Of a DNA stretch of 64,000 nucleotides, positions 54,353 to 63,936 are shown piece after piece (position 1 is the first letter of the stretch; every line of letters starts with the position of its first letter). This DNA comes from an uncultured Paraprevotella sp. Its GTDB lineage: Bacteria > Bacteroidota > Bacteroidia > Bacteroidales > Bacteroidaceae. Below the pieces are notes generated by a model. The model had not been told where the DNA came from. It made no database searches and was given only the letters and a program-made list of their open reading frames with translations. The stretch lies in assembly GCA_944319925.1 (NCBI GenBank), contig CALUFQ010000007.1, positions 1-64,000 on the forward strand, read 5' to 3'. Position numbers and translations under genes: made by a program.

Positions 54353-55942
54353 TCAACGTACTGCCGACAATGGAGCCACCGCACAGGCATTTGGCGCACG
54401 AATGCGCATGAAACGTGCCACTGTGGGAGCGATGCAGTCCACCGTCACAGGTGTCTTGACCGTTTCAGGACGCACATTACAGCCAAAAAAGATAATAGGG
54501 AATCCCACGTAGGAAGCATTCTCCAAGGATTGCTCATGGGTGATTTCATTCACGACTTTCCAACCCGGGGAAGCTTGCACAAAGATGTCGCCGGAACGCG
54601 ACTGGTTGAAACTGTTCCGCAAGCGGCTGATGCCCGGCATGCCGGCCGAAAGTGCCAGGCGCTGGGAAGTGAACACGTCCCTCACACCAGCCATCTGCAC
54701 CAAAAATGCTTCCGAACGGGTCAGCACGTCGCCCAAGTTCAGTTGCTTGTCCTCAATCAGCTTTTGGTTCAGGAAAAGTTGCGAGCCAAACTCCGTTTCC
54801 ACATATTTGCCTTGCCCGTAAATCGCCATCAAGTACATGTTCAGCAAGGCTGAAGCCCGCGTAATGCTAAACGTACCTGTGGGTATGCGGTATTTGGAAA
54901 AATCCGTAATCTCGTCCTCTGTATAGCCTGTGGAGGTCACGACCAGCAGGAAACGCCCCGCACCGACTTTCTTCTCCAGCATATTGATCAGCTCAGCCAA
55001 ATCCAGGTCAAGACGCACGTATGTGTCCTGCAATTCCACCGGGCATTCCGCCACCGGCTTATGGCAGAACGGGCCGGCATAATAAGTCAGCGAAAGGAAA
55101 TCCGTCACCTTATCCACGCCCAAGTCGGTATGTTCCAAGCAATGGCGCACAAAACGGTTCACCTCCGCATTCACGCACGCACTGGTCTTGAACTCACGAA
55201 ACTTCCCGTCACCAGAAAAACTGTGCCTGAATCCTTTGCTTTCATCCGGGGAAATAAAGAAATTGAAATTCCCCACAATGGAACTGACCGGTGTCCATGA
55301 CAAATCTGAAATCCGGTTGGCCAAACGGCGGCTTCCCGCATCATAACCCAAAGCCCAGTTGGGATATTCGCCATAATAAGAAGTGCTGCACCATTGCCCC
55401 GAAGCATCATCTATCCAGAATGCCCCGTCGGCGGCATGTCCCGCCCCCAAAATGGCCGCATCCGCCTCGGGTGCCACGCTATAGACCAACGCCCGCCCGC
55501 CGGTAGCCATTTTCAATTCGTCCGCTATGGTGGACACGTTCAACGATGCCGGTGAATACCGTTCAGAGGTGAGCCAGCCTTGGCACGACGCGTCATCCAC
55601 ACAATAGGCCGGCCGAAGCGTCTTGCGGTCCATCCAACGTTCGCCCACAATACCGTTGTCGTACGGCACCGTACCCGTCACCACGCAAGCCACAGCCGAA
55701 GCCCGGTCAACATGCGCAAACGGATAGGACACATCCATGTAAGTGCGCCCTTCACGCATAATCCTGTTGAAGCCGTCAGCCCCGAACAGGGAAGAAAAAG
55801 CTTCCAAATAGTCAGTACGCAATTGGTCAACCACCACATTGACCACAAGGCGCGGGACAGGATTCGCCGTCTGGGCTTCCATGTTAGCCCAGGCCAATGC
55901 CATAACCAGCGAAGTCAGGAAGCGGTAGTTTCTATGATGCAT
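54353..55942 (-). CDS. Alkaline-phosphatase-superfamily protein lacking catalytic residues
   Basis: The 529-residue secreted protein has a signal peptide (MHHRNYRFLTSLVMALAWAN). The N-terminal LVVNVVVDQLRTDYL strand and the VVTGTVPYDNGIVGE segment place it with PafA/phosphodiesterase-type members of the alkaline phosphatase superfamily. Nine residues before TGTVP, where the nucleophile Thr/Ser belongs, there is Arg (VDRASAVAC). The late DHG metal motif is replaced by VTSTGYTED. I therefore predict a non-catalytic or altered member. The ATG at 55942 (AGGAAAG before it) was chosen over a TTG at 55957. It overlaps the DUF4105 gene by 11 bases, so the two are coupled. Confidence 0.8.
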   Translation of the reverse strand: MHHRNYRFLTSLVMALAWANMEAQTANPVPRLVVNVVVDQLRTDYLEAFSSLFGADGFNRIMREGRTYMDVSYPFAHVDRASAVACVVTGTVPYDNGIVGERWMDRKTLRPAYCVDDASCQGWLTSERYSPASLNVSTIADELKMATGGRALVYSVAPEADAAILGAGHAADGAFWIDDASGQWCSTSYYGEYPNWALGYDAGSRRLANRISDLSWTPVSSIVGNFNFFISPDESKGFRHSFSGDGKFREFKTSACVNAEVNRFVRHCLEHTDLGVDKVTDFLSLTYYAGPFCHKPVAECPVELQDTYVRLDLDLAELINMLEKKVGAGRFLLVVTSTGYTEDEITDFSKYRIPTGTFSITRASALLNMYLMAIYGQGKYVETEFGSQLFLNQKLIEDKQLNLGDVLTRSEAFLVQMAGVRDVFTSQRLALSAGMPGISRLRNSFNQSRSGDIFVQASPGWKVVNEITHEQSLENASYVGFPIIFFGCNVRPETVKTPVTVDCIAPTVARFMRIRAPNACAVAPLSAVR

Positions 55943-57128
55943 TTTCTTTCCTATCAAAGCTTTTTCGGTAACTTGCCACGTAACTGCAAGAGCGCAGTAG
56001 CAAAACTAATGCCAAAGGTACAACTACCGCACAAAAATCCTGCGGTATAAGGGCTGAAAAAAGAATAAAAAACATTAAAACGACGGCATTGAACACATGA
56101 TACCGCGTTTTGCGCCTCTTGAAGCCACACCAAACCACCCATGGCATCGCCACAAGGGGGATGGGATTGAAGACCCAAATCTGCCAGTTCGACCCCACCG
56201 TGGGATGAACAGAGAAGAAAAACAAAAACGTCAACACCACACCCATGACACCGACGCAGGTCATCAACACCAAATCAAGCCACCAAAAACAAGCGCGCCT
56301 CCATCGTTCGGCCAAAGTCAACAAGGCCACCAAAGCAAACAAGCCCCATGCGCACTCGCCCGGAGACAACGGGAATCCCTCCGACACCATGACCCCACGA
56401 CCTTCCACGACCTTGTACTTGCCAGACACCAAAGGACGCTCATTCCCCGAAGCATCCCGGATTACGGCGCCATCGGCATAACGCAACATGTAAAAAGGAG
56501 CGAACATCTCCTCCCGTTCCGTAATCGCCCGGTCAGCCTCCGCGCCGAGGCACAAATCGTTGCCCAATTCAGCCCAAGGATAATGCGCCGTATATTGATG
56601 GACGATCTCACGATAAGACCGCACCGTGTCAGACTCCGGGTAAACCACCTCTCCCTCTATGGCGTCTTCTATCCTGTCACGGGCCCGCGTCGTGCAATTA
56701 TCATAGAAGTAGTTATAACGATATTCCCTGTTTTCAGGCCGCATGTTCTCCAGCAACAACGCCCAAAGCCGCCTTTTCTCGGCCGCAGTAAGGTTCAACG
56801 TCTGCTGATAGACCGAAGAACCGCGCGCCGCATACTCCCGCGCGAAACGGGAAAAGGATTCCACGCCTATCTGATAATCACATTCCCCGAGCGCGAAACG
56901 CCAGATGAAATACGGCTGGCGAAAACTGAACATGCCATAGTTGAACACCCAATCCTCCCCTGTGGCATAATTGCAGATGCGGATGCCCGTATGCCCGTAT
57001 AAAGCATAGACCTCAGTACCCGGCTCACATGTCAGCAAGCCCACTTCCAAGGAGTCTCCCGGCACCGCCCGGACATTCCCGCATATATATAATAAGGTAT
57101 ATAGCAATAGAAACCTTACATGTTTCAT
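55932..57128 (-). CDS. DUF4105 integral membrane protein
   Basis: The 398-residue protein has a signal peptide (about 1-20). A large extracytoplasmic DUF4105 domain follows, including EVYALYGHTGIRICNY, WVFNYGMFSF and YNYFYDNCTTRARDRIED (with an invariant Asn-Cys-Thr). Several C-terminal helices cover about 265-385. DUF4105 proteins resemble NlpC/P60-like Cys peptidases in their conserved His and Cys, but the function is not established. The ATG at 57128 is preferred over the longer frame to 57530, which would cross the promoter at 57150-57157 and the opposite-strand coaX start. Confidence 0.85.
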   Translation of the reverse strand: MKHVRFLLLYTLLYICGNVRAVPGDSLEVGLLTCEPGTEVYALYGHTGIRICNYATGEDWVFNYGMFSFRQPYFIWRFALGECDYQIGVESFSRFAREYAARGSSVYQQTLNLTAAEKRRLWALLLENMRPENREYRYNYFYDNCTTRARDRIEDAIEGEVVYPESDTVRSYREIVHQYTAHYPWAELGNDLCLGAEADRAITEREEMFAPFYMLRYADGAVIRDASGNERPLVSGKYKVVEGRGVMVSEGFPLSPGECAWGLFALVALLTLAERWRRACFWWLDLVLMTCVGVMGVVLTFLFFFSVHPTVGSNWQIWVFNPIPLVAMPWVVWCGFKRRKTRYHVFNAVVLMFFILFSALIPQDFCAVVVPLALVLLLRSCSYVASYRKSFDRKENAS

Positions 57129-57149
57129 ACACTCTCTCTTTTTACGATG

Positions 57150-57157
57150 CAAAGGTA
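57150..57157 (-). promoter_or_regulatory. -7 promoter element for the DUF4105 operon
   Basis: The minus strand reads TACCTTTG, matching TAnnTTTG, 22 bases upstream of the ATG at 57128. Confidence 0.6.
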
Positions 57158-57251
57158 ATCCTTTTTCATGTGCACACCATGCCCGCATGCAAAAAAAACC
57201 TCGCAAGCATCTTTTTGGCAAGTTTTTTCGCCGCTTATCCTTGTTTTTGAT

Positions 57252-57259
57252 TAACTTTG
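57252..57259 (+). promoter_or_regulatory. -7 promoter element for coaX
   Basis: TAACTTTG matches TAnnTTTG, 21 bases before the GTG at 57280. The in-frame ATG at 57187 lies upstream of it and is therefore rejected as a start. Confidence 0.75.
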
Positions 57260-57279
57260 CAGCCGCAAAGCATGAACAC

Positions 57280-58011
57280 GTGAATTTAATCATCGACATA
57301 GGGAACACGCTGGCCAAGCTGGTAGCTTTCGACGGAGACACCCCCGTGGAAGAAATCAAGACCTCCAACGAAACCTTGGAACGCCTTCCAGAGTTTTCCG
57401 GGAAATATGCATTCAGGCGCGGCATCGTGAGTACGGTGTTCGGCATCACGGTGGAAGCCGAGCGCCAACTGAAAAAGTTGGACTTCCCGCTTTTGTATCT
57501 CGATTCCAAGACTCCGATTCCCATCATCAATGACTACCGCTCGCCCGAAACCCTGGGCGCCGACAGGCTGGCCGCCGCCGTGGGCGCCTACATGCAATAC
57601 CCCGGCCGCGACATCCTGATTGTGGATGCCGGAACGTGCCTCACTTACGAGTTCGTGGACAAAGACGGACACTACAAAGGGGGCAGCATCTCGCCGGGGC
57701 TGCAAATGCGCCTCAAGTCACTGCGCGCATTCACCGCCAAGCTCCCGCTCATCGACAGCGAGGGCATCACGCCGGAAATCGGGTACGACACCGAGACGTG
57801 CATCCGCAGCGGGGTCATCCAAGGCATGAAGTTCGAAATCGAAGGGCGCATCAAATATTTCCAAGAGAAATACCCATCCCTTTTGGTTTTTTTAACCGGC
57901 GGCGATATTTTTAACTTTGATAAGAAAATAAAAAACCTCATCTTTGCAGATAAATATATCGTGCCAAGAGGATTGAACCGAATATTAGCATTTAACAATG
58001 AGCAAACATAA
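57280..58011 (+). CDS. coaX: Type III pantothenate kinase
   Basis: The enzyme phosphorylates pantothenate, the first committed step to coenzyme A. The GTG at 57280 gives a 243-residue product with NLIIDIGNTLAKLVAFD (ATP-binding phosphate 1), SPETLGADRLAAAVGA, ILIVDAGTCLTYEFVD (Asp of the phosphate 2 loop) and GGSISPGLQMRLKSL. The length agrees with the family. The start was chosen because the -7 element is at 57252-57259. The following OM-protein gene starts 14 bases before its stop. Confidence 0.96.
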   Translation: MNLIIDIGNTLAKLVAFDGDTPVEEIKTSNETLERLPEFSGKYAFRRGIVSTVFGITVEAERQLKKLDFPLLYLDSKTPIPIINDYRSPETLGADRLAAAVGAYMQYPGRDILIVDAGTCLTYEFVDKDGHYKGGSISPGLQMRLKSLRAFTAKLPLIDSEGITPEIGYDTETCIRSGVIQGMKFEIEGRIKYFQEKYPSLLVFLTGGDIFNFDKKIKNLIFADKYIVPRGLNRILAFNNEQT

Positions 58012-59308
58012 AATACTTTTCTGCCTGTGGATGGCCACGGCGACATTATATGTTTCAGCACAAACCAATGGCTCCAACTCCCCTTACTCCCGCTTCGGGC
58101 TTGGCAACTTGGCCGACCAGTCCCAAGGCTTCAACAAAGGCATGGGTGGTGTGGCGTTGGGATTCCGCGAAAAAGGATGCCTGAACATGCAAAACCCCGC
58201 ATCTTATTCCGCCATCGACTCATTGTCTTTCATTTTCGACGTAGGCATCACGTTGCAAAACGCCAACTACAAACGCGGGAGCAACAGCATCAACACCCAC
58301 AACACCACTTTGGACTATGTGCATGCCGGATTCCGTCTGGCACCGGGGTTGGGCTTCGCCTTCGGCTTCGTCCCCTATTCCACCATCGGATACAACTATT
58401 CGGAAAGCCGGTACTTGGGCAGCCATTTCAGCAGTGGCTCCACGCTGACTTATTCAAACACCTATTCCGGTGACGGGGGAGTACATGAGATGTATGTGGG
58501 AGTAGGCTGGAATCCGTTCGCGGATTTGTCCGTCGGTGCCAATTTCGGCTACATTTGGGGGAATTATACACAAAGTGTCAACCAAAACTTCTATGAAAAC
58601 GGCACGGCGGTCAGTTCCAGCAACAACCTGAGACGGCAAATCGAAGCCAACCTCTCTTCATACAAGATTGACATCGGAGTGCAATACCCCATCAAAATCA
58701 ACAAAAACGACGTGCTGACCATCGGCGCCACCTACGGCATCGGACATGCCATCAACTCCACGGCCCATTACAGCACCTACCAGACCAACGGCGGCGACAC
58801 GACGCGGGTATCCATCGCCAAGGCATTCGACCTGCCCTCGTCTTTCGGGGCCGGCTTGGCTTGGAACCACAAAGAACAATGGAAAGTGGGAGCCGACGTG
58901 ACACACCAACGCTGGGGCGACTGCAAGATGCCGCAAATCATCAACGACCGCTTCGTCAGCACGACGGAAAGTTATGAAAACCGCACCCGGATAGCCGTCG
59001 GGGGCGAGTTCCAACCCGACCGCTACAGCAGCAAATACCTTCGGCGGGTACAATACAGACTGGGAGCCTCGTTCGCCACTCCTTATTATAAGGTGAACGG
59101 GCAAAACGGCCCCAGGGAATACAGCGTGACCGCAGGCTTCGGGCTTCCGGTCACCAACAACATCAACAACCGCTCACGGGTCAACGTGTCATTCCAATGG
59201 GTGAGAAACGCACCTGCCTCTTCAGCCCTCATCACCGAAGATTGCCTGCGGCTGAACATCGGCATCACGTTCAACGAAAGATGGTTCATGAAATGGAAAA
59301 TCCAGTAA
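57998..59308 (+). CDS. Predicted outer-membrane beta-barrel protein
   Basis: The 436-residue protein has a signal peptide (about 1-20). The remainder is rich in Gly, Asn, Ser and Tyr with alternating hydrophobic residues, as in FadL/porin-like barrels: NGSNSPYSRFGLGNLADQ, LNMQNPASYS and a terminal NIGITFNERWFMKWKIQ. I do not recognise a defined substrate. It sits between coaX and lptC, overlapping coaX by 14 bases and lptC by 28, a neighbourhood typical of Bacteroidales. Confidence 0.8.
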   Translation: MSKHKILFCLWMATATLYVSAQTNGSNSPYSRFGLGNLADQSQGFNKGMGGVALGFREKGCLNMQNPASYSAIDSLSFIFDVGITLQNANYKRGSNSINTHNTTLDYVHAGFRLAPGLGFAFGFVPYSTIGYNYSESRYLGSHFSSGSTLTYSNTYSGDGGVHEMYVGVGWNPFADLSVGANFGYIWGNYTQSVNQNFYENGTAVSSSNNLRRQIEANLSSYKIDIGVQYPIKINKNDVLTIGATYGIGHAINSTAHYSTYQTNGGDTTRVSIAKAFDLPSSFGAGLAWNHKEQWKVGADVTHQRWGDCKMPQIINDRFVSTTESYENRTRIAVGGEFQPDRYSSKYLRRVQYRLGASFATPYYKVNGQNGPREYSVTAGFGLPVTNNINNRSRVNVSFQWVRNAPASSALITEDCLRLNIGITFNERWFMKWKIQ

Positions 59309-59967
59309 CGCACCGGTCTGCCCATCCATGCCGCCCCGACGGGAACAAACTGCCCCGCCTGACCCACATAACAGTCTCCCTTTGGACGGCTGTTATGCTC
59401 ATTCTTACGCTCTCCTGCGCGAAAGAGGAAAAAGCCCATGCGCCGGCAGTCAACCAAAACGACTCTTTGCCATTCATGCAGTCGCGCGGCATCTCCACCC
59501 TCATCTCGGACTCTGGGGTCATCCGCTACAAAATCACTGCCGAAGAATGGAACATCTACAACACGACAAATCCTCCAAAATGGACCTTCATGAAAGGTAT
59601 CCTTTTGGAAAAGTTCGACTCCACGTTCCACATCGACTGGTTCGTGCAGTCCGACACGGCATATTGCCACAACCAACAACTGTGGGAACTGCGCGGACGG
59701 GTGGTCATCCGCAACCAGGAGGGCACGGTGTTCACAAGCGAGGAACTGTTCTGGGACATGGACCGGCACGAAATGTATTCCAACCTGTTCATGACCATCC
59801 GCAAGCCCGACGAGTTCCTGCAAGGCTATAACTTCCGCTCCAACGAGCAAATGACGCGCTATTCCGTGACCAACGCCAATGCCGAAACACCGTTCAGCGA
59901 CAGCGGAGGCGCAGCCTCGAACGACTCCGTCGTGCGCACGGCTCCCACAAAACCCAACCAGCCATGA
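59281..59967 (+). CDS. lptC: LPS export protein LptC
   Basis: The 228-residue protein has a hydrophobic N-terminal segment (about 28-45, TVSLWTAVMLILTLSC) that may be a lipobox or an anchor. The rest is a periplasmic beta-jellyroll, with VIRYKITAEEWNIYN, KGILLEKFDSTFHIDWF and FTSEELFWDMDRHEMYSN as the OstA-like repeats. It passes lipopolysaccharide from LptBFG to LptA. The ATG at 59281 was chosen for its A-rich -3 context; 59293 is an alternative. It overlaps the corC-like gene by four bases (ATGA), so they are coupled. Confidence 0.85.
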   Translation: MVHEMENPVTHRSAHPCRPDGNKLPRLTHITVSLWTAVMLILTLSCAKEEKAHAPAVNQNDSLPFMQSRGISTLISDSGVIRYKITAEEWNIYNTTNPPKWTFMKGILLEKFDSTFHIDWFVQSDTAYCHNQQLWELRGRVVIRNQEGTVFTSEELFWDMDRHEMYSNLFMTIRKPDEFLQGYNFRSNEQMTRYSVTNANAETPFSDSGGAASNDSVVRTAPTKPNQP

Positions 59968-61235
59968 CACAAGCCATCACCGACATCGTCATCGTCCTGC
60001 TTTTTTCCGCCTTTTTCTCGGGAATCGAAGTGGCATTCAGGGCCTCCAACAAATTGCGGGCAGAACTAGACCGGCAAAATGCCGGGCCGACCTTCAAAAT
60101 CCTGTCTTTGTTCTACCGTAAACCCAACGACTTCATTTCCGCCATGCGGGTGGGCAATTTCATCGCATTGGTCATCTACACCCTCCTCATGGCCAAAGCC
60201 ATGAGCCACGTCCTGTCGGCATCCCCCTACCCCATGCTTCAGCACGAGGCCGTGAAACTGCCCCTGTTGATAATCATCACTGCCGCGATTGTCATCATCA
60301 CTGGCGAGTTCCTTCCCAAGACGTTGTTCAAAATCAAGCCCAACCACACATTGAGCATCTTTGCAGTACCGGCATTCCTGCTCTATGCAGTACTTTACCC
60401 GGTGGCCAAATGCGTCAATGCGGTGGCGCGAGGCATCCTCCACCTTGCCGGCATCAAGGTGAACAGACAGGCCTCCGAACAGGCATTCACCAAAATCGAC
60501 CTGGACAATCTCATCCAGTCCAGCATCGAATCCACCCAAGACAACAAGGAGGTCAACGAAGAAATCAAGATTTTCCAAAACGCCCTCTATTTTTCCGAAA
60601 TCAAAGTGCGCGACTGCATGGTGCCCCGCACGGAAATCGAGGCGATAGACTTCAACTCGTCCATCGAGACGCTGAAAAACAAGTTCGTCGAAAGCGGCAA
60701 CTCGAAAATCATCGTCTATAAGGAAGACATCGACCATGTCGTGGGCTTCATCCACTCCTCCGAAATGTTCCATGCCCCTTCCGACTGGACTACCCGCATC
60801 AAAGAAGTGCCCATCGTGCCCGAAACCATGCCGGCACAGAAACTGCTCAAAAAGTTCATGCAACAAAAAAAATCGCTGGCCATCGTGGTGGACGAGTTCG
60901 GCGGCACGGCGGGACTGGTCACCATGGAAGACCTTGTGGAAGAGATTTTCGGGGAAATCGAAGACGAGCACGACAACACGAATTACGTGGCCAAACAAAT
61001 CGGCGAAAAAGAATATGTCCTTTCCGGACGCCTCGAAATAGAAAAGGCCAACGAACTGCTGGGACTGGATTTGCCGGAATCGGAAGACTACATGACCGTG
61101 AGCGGACTTATCCTGCACCAATACCAAAGCATCCCCAAACTGAATGAGGTCATCCAATTCGGACACTTCTCGTTCAGAATCGTAAAAAGCACCACGACAA
61201 AAATCGAACTTGTACGCCTGAAAATCACGGATTGA
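59964..61235 (+). CDS. CNNM/HlyC-CorC family transporter (GldE-like)
   Basis: The 423-residue protein has an N-terminal DUF21 (CNNM) domain with about four helices (1-150). A CBS pair follows (about 215-330, starting VRDCMVPRTEIEAID), including VVDEFGGTAGLVTMEDLVEEIFG, and then a CorC_HlyC domain (about 345-420). Family members handle Mg2+/Co2+ efflux; in Bacteroidota relatives such as GldE have envelope roles. It is the fourth gene of the coaX - OM - lptC - corC run. Confidence 0.93.
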   Translation: MTQAITDIVIVLLFSAFFSGIEVAFRASNKLRAELDRQNAGPTFKILSLFYRKPNDFISAMRVGNFIALVIYTLLMAKAMSHVLSASPYPMLQHEAVKLPLLIIITAAIVIITGEFLPKTLFKIKPNHTLSIFAVPAFLLYAVLYPVAKCVNAVARGILHLAGIKVNRQASEQAFTKIDLDNLIQSSIESTQDNKEVNEEIKIFQNALYFSEIKVRDCMVPRTEIEAIDFNSSIETLKNKFVESGNSKIIVYKEDIDHVVGFIHSSEMFHAPSDWTTRIKEVPIVPETMPAQKLLKKFMQQKKSLAIVVDEFGGTAGLVTMEDLVEEIFGEIEDEHDNTNYVAKQIGEKEYVLSGRLEIEKANELLGLDLPESEDYMTVSGLILHQYQSIPKLNEVIQFGHFSFRIVKSTTTKIELVRLKITD

Positions 61236-61331
61236 GTAATTTTTAGCCGCAGAAAGGCATGTATTTGCAGAGATTTTCGTATCTTCGTGCGCTTAAACCG
61301 AATATAATCAGAAAAAACAATAAATAAAACA

Positions 61332-63482
61332 ATGGCAACATTACAAAAAATCAGAAACAGGGGGCCTCTGCTGGTCATCATCGTCGGCTTGGCCCTCTTC
61401 GCTTTTATTGCCGGAGATGTGATGAACTCCATCCAGTCGGCAGCCAACGAGAGCCGCCAACAAGTCGGCGAAGTCTATGGAGAGCGGATTTCCGTGCATG
61501 AGTTCCAGAACTTGGTGGACGAATATACGGAAGTCGTGAAGTTCACCACCGGAAACGCGTCCTTGAACGACGCGCAAATGACGCAACTCCGCGACCAGGT
61601 GTGGAACACTTACGTCAACGGCAAGCTGATTGCCCACGAAGCCGAAAAATTGGGACTTACGGTGACCGATGCCGAAGTGCAGGCTGTCATTACGGAAGGC
61701 ACCAACCCCATCCTCATGCAAACTCCGTTCCGCAACGAACAAACGGGACGTTTCGATGCCAACGTGCTGAAGAAATTCCTCACCGATTATGAAGGCATGA
61801 AAGCCAACGCCACCCAAATGCCGGCAGAATACGTGGAATACTACGAAAACCTGCACAAGTTCTGGATGTTCATTGAAAAGACCATACGTCAGGAAACCTT
61901 GTCGCAGAAATACCAAGCTTTGCTGGCCAAATCCATGATAGGCAACAAAGTGATCAATAAAGCTGCTTTTGACGAACGGACCAACGAGACGGACGTGCTC
62001 ATGGCCGCGCTCCCGTTCTCTTCTGTCAATGACAATGAAGTGAAAGTGGAAGGAAGCGACCTGAAAGCCAAGTATGAAGAGCTCAAGGAACAATTCAAAC
62101 AAACGGCCGAAAGCCGCGACATCAAGTACATCGCCGTGCAAGTGAAAGCCAGCGCGGCCGACAAAGCCGCATTGGACAAGGAAATGGCCGCAACGGCAAA
62201 AGCCTTGGCTGCGGGCGGCGACATCGCCAAAATCGTGCGCGAAAGCCAGTCCGTCATCCCCTACAGCCCGATACCGGTGAGCAAGAACATCTTCCCCGCC
62301 GACATCGCCTCGCAATTGGACACCATCGCCGTGGGACAGATGCGGGCACCTTATTATAACGCGGGCGACAACACGATGAACATCATCAAGATGCTCGGCA
62401 AAGTTTCCGCGCCCGACTCCATCCAGCTGCGCCAGATTCAAGTGGCCGGTGCCGACATGGAAGCCGTGAAGAAAACGGCCGACAGCATCATGACCGCCCT
62501 GAACGGCGGCGCGCCCTTCGACTCCATCGCCAAGAAATACAACCAAACGGGCGAAAAAACGTGGATTACCTCGCGCAACTACGAAGGAGCCATGCTGGAT
62601 GCCGACAACCTGAAGTTCATCCAGACCATCACGACCATGCCGGCCAACACGACGCAAAAGATTGACTTCGCGCAAGGATGCATCATCGCGCAAGTGACCG
62701 ACCGTCGCGCCATGATTGACAAGTATGACGTGGCAGTAGTGAAATGCCCGGTGGAATTCAGCAGAGAAACGTATGCCAAGGCTTACAACGACTTCAGCCA
62801 TTTTGTGGCTTCCAACACCACACAGGCCGACATCGAGGCTCATGCGCTGAAAAGCGGCTACAACCTGCAGGAACGCAAAGACATGTTCAGCAACGAACAC
62901 TATGTGGGCGGCGTGAGCAACACGCGCGAAGCCCTGCGCTGGATCTTCAGCGAAGACACGGAAATCGGCAGCGTGTCGCCGTTGTATGAATGCGGCGACA
63001 ATGACCAAATGATGGTCATCATCCTCACCGGCATCCACGAGAAAGGCTACCGCACGGAAGAAGCCATGAAGGAATACCTCACCCAGGAAGTCATCAAGGA
63101 CAAGAAGGCGGCCATGCTCGAAGAAAAACTTGCCAGCGTGAAGTCCGTGACCGATGTCATGAAGATAAAAGGAGCCGTGAACGATACCATCAAGCACATC
63201 ACTTTCGCCACCCCCGCCTTCGTCATGAAGACAGGAGCCAGCGAACCGATACTGAGTGCCGTGGCCAGCAAGACCGCCGCAGGCAAATTCGCAGGACCGT
63301 TCAAGGGCAATGCCGGAGTTTACACCTTGCAAGTACTCAAGAAGGACAAGTCGGCACAAAAATTCGATGCCAAGGCTGAAGAAGAACGCCAAGAGGCTGC
63401 CAACATGCGTGCCGCCAGCCGCTTCGTCAACGAACTCTACGAAAAGGCTGATGTGGTGGACAAACGCTACCTGTTCTTCTAA
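61332..63482 (+). CDS. Periplasmic SurA/PpiD-like peptidyl-prolyl isomerase
   Basis: The 716-residue protein is anchored by one N-terminal helix (about 11-32, PLLVIIVGLALFAFIAGDVM). A SurA-N-like chaperone region follows (about 45-210), then a parvulin-type region (about 345-450, DSIQLRQIQVAGADMEA...GGAPFDSIAKKYNQ) and a long helical C-terminus. It folds outer-membrane and secreted proteins in the periplasm, in line with its place after the LPS and OM genes. TATCTTCG at 61280-61287 is a near match to TAnnTTTG and may be its promoter. A strong terminator follows. Confidence 0.92.
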   Translation: MATLQKIRNRGPLLVIIVGLALFAFIAGDVMNSIQSAANESRQQVGEVYGERISVHEFQNLVDEYTEVVKFTTGNASLNDAQMTQLRDQVWNTYVNGKLIAHEAEKLGLTVTDAEVQAVITEGTNPILMQTPFRNEQTGRFDANVLKKFLTDYEGMKANATQMPAEYVEYYENLHKFWMFIEKTIRQETLSQKYQALLAKSMIGNKVINKAAFDERTNETDVLMAALPFSSVNDNEVKVEGSDLKAKYEELKEQFKQTAESRDIKYIAVQVKASAADKAALDKEMAATAKALAAGGDIAKIVRESQSVIPYSPIPVSKNIFPADIASQLDTIAVGQMRAPYYNAGDNTMNIIKMLGKVSAPDSIQLRQIQVAGADMEAVKKTADSIMTALNGGAPFDSIAKKYNQTGEKTWITSRNYEGAMLDADNLKFIQTITTMPANTTQKIDFAQGCIIAQVTDRRAMIDKYDVAVVKCPVEFSRETYAKAYNDFSHFVASNTTQADIEAHALKSGYNLQERKDMFSNEHYVGGVSNTREALRWIFSEDTEIGSVSPLYECGDNDQMMVIILTGIHEKGYRTEEAMKEYLTQEVIKDKKAAMLEEKLASVKSVTDVMKIKGAVNDTIKHITFATPAFVMKTGASEPILSAVASKTAAGKFAGPFKGNAGVYTLQVLKKDKSAQKFDAKAEEERQEAANMRAASRFVNELYEKADVVDKRYLFF

Positions 63483-63518
63483 ACGCCAGGTAAGCCACAA
63501 CAGCATTTCATAACCTAA

Positions 63519-63557
63519 AATCCTGCACGGACAAATCATCCGTGCAGGATTTTTTTT
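63519..63557 (+). terminator. Terminator after the SurA/PpiD-like gene
   Basis: AATCCTGCACGG pairs with CCGTGCAGGATT (63540-63551), followed by a run of T to 63557. Confidence 0.9.
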
Positions 63558-63599
63558 AGTATGCCCTACAGCCAAAAGTGAATTTCGGAAACAGTGGAA

Positions 63600-63734
63600 C
63601 AGTTCGCATTTTGGGGGATTTAACACTAATGGAAAAATGAATAGAGGCAATTGGGTGACGCAGAGTTTCTGTTTCTACAGGCCCTGAATGTCCGCAGTCA
63701 AAGCCGACCGGAAAGAACAGTCCCGCCTTGCAGG
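63600..63734 (-). repeat. Dispersed repeat, copy B
   Basis: This is the reverse-strand counterpart of 29678-29805; see that entry for the shared blocks. It is 135 bp long. The rest of 63558-63930 shows no convincing gene. Outside the repeat, an extra CTTCCGCC arm at about 63735-63742 pairs with the GGCGG of the repeat, making a hairpin at its edge. Confidence 0.75.
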
Positions 63735-63911
63735 AGAGGCGGAAGTGTTTTCCGCTGACTCCCACTTTTTATGTATGCAACAAGCACCAAACGCATCAAC
63801 ATAAACCACTTGACAGGGAGCATCAAGAAAAAACGGGCAAGTTGCATCCTTAGAAGCTGTTTTGAATTTATCCTGCGCATACGCTTTCTTTGCTTTTTCC
63901 GCGAAAAAAAC

Positions 63912-63919
63912 TAAATTTG
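63912..63919 (+). promoter_or_regulatory. -7 promoter element for the MBL-fold gene
   Basis: TAAATTTG matches TAnnTTTG, 18 bases before the ATG at 63937. Confidence 0.6.
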
Positions 63920-63936
63920 CCTGTAAAACGATGCCC

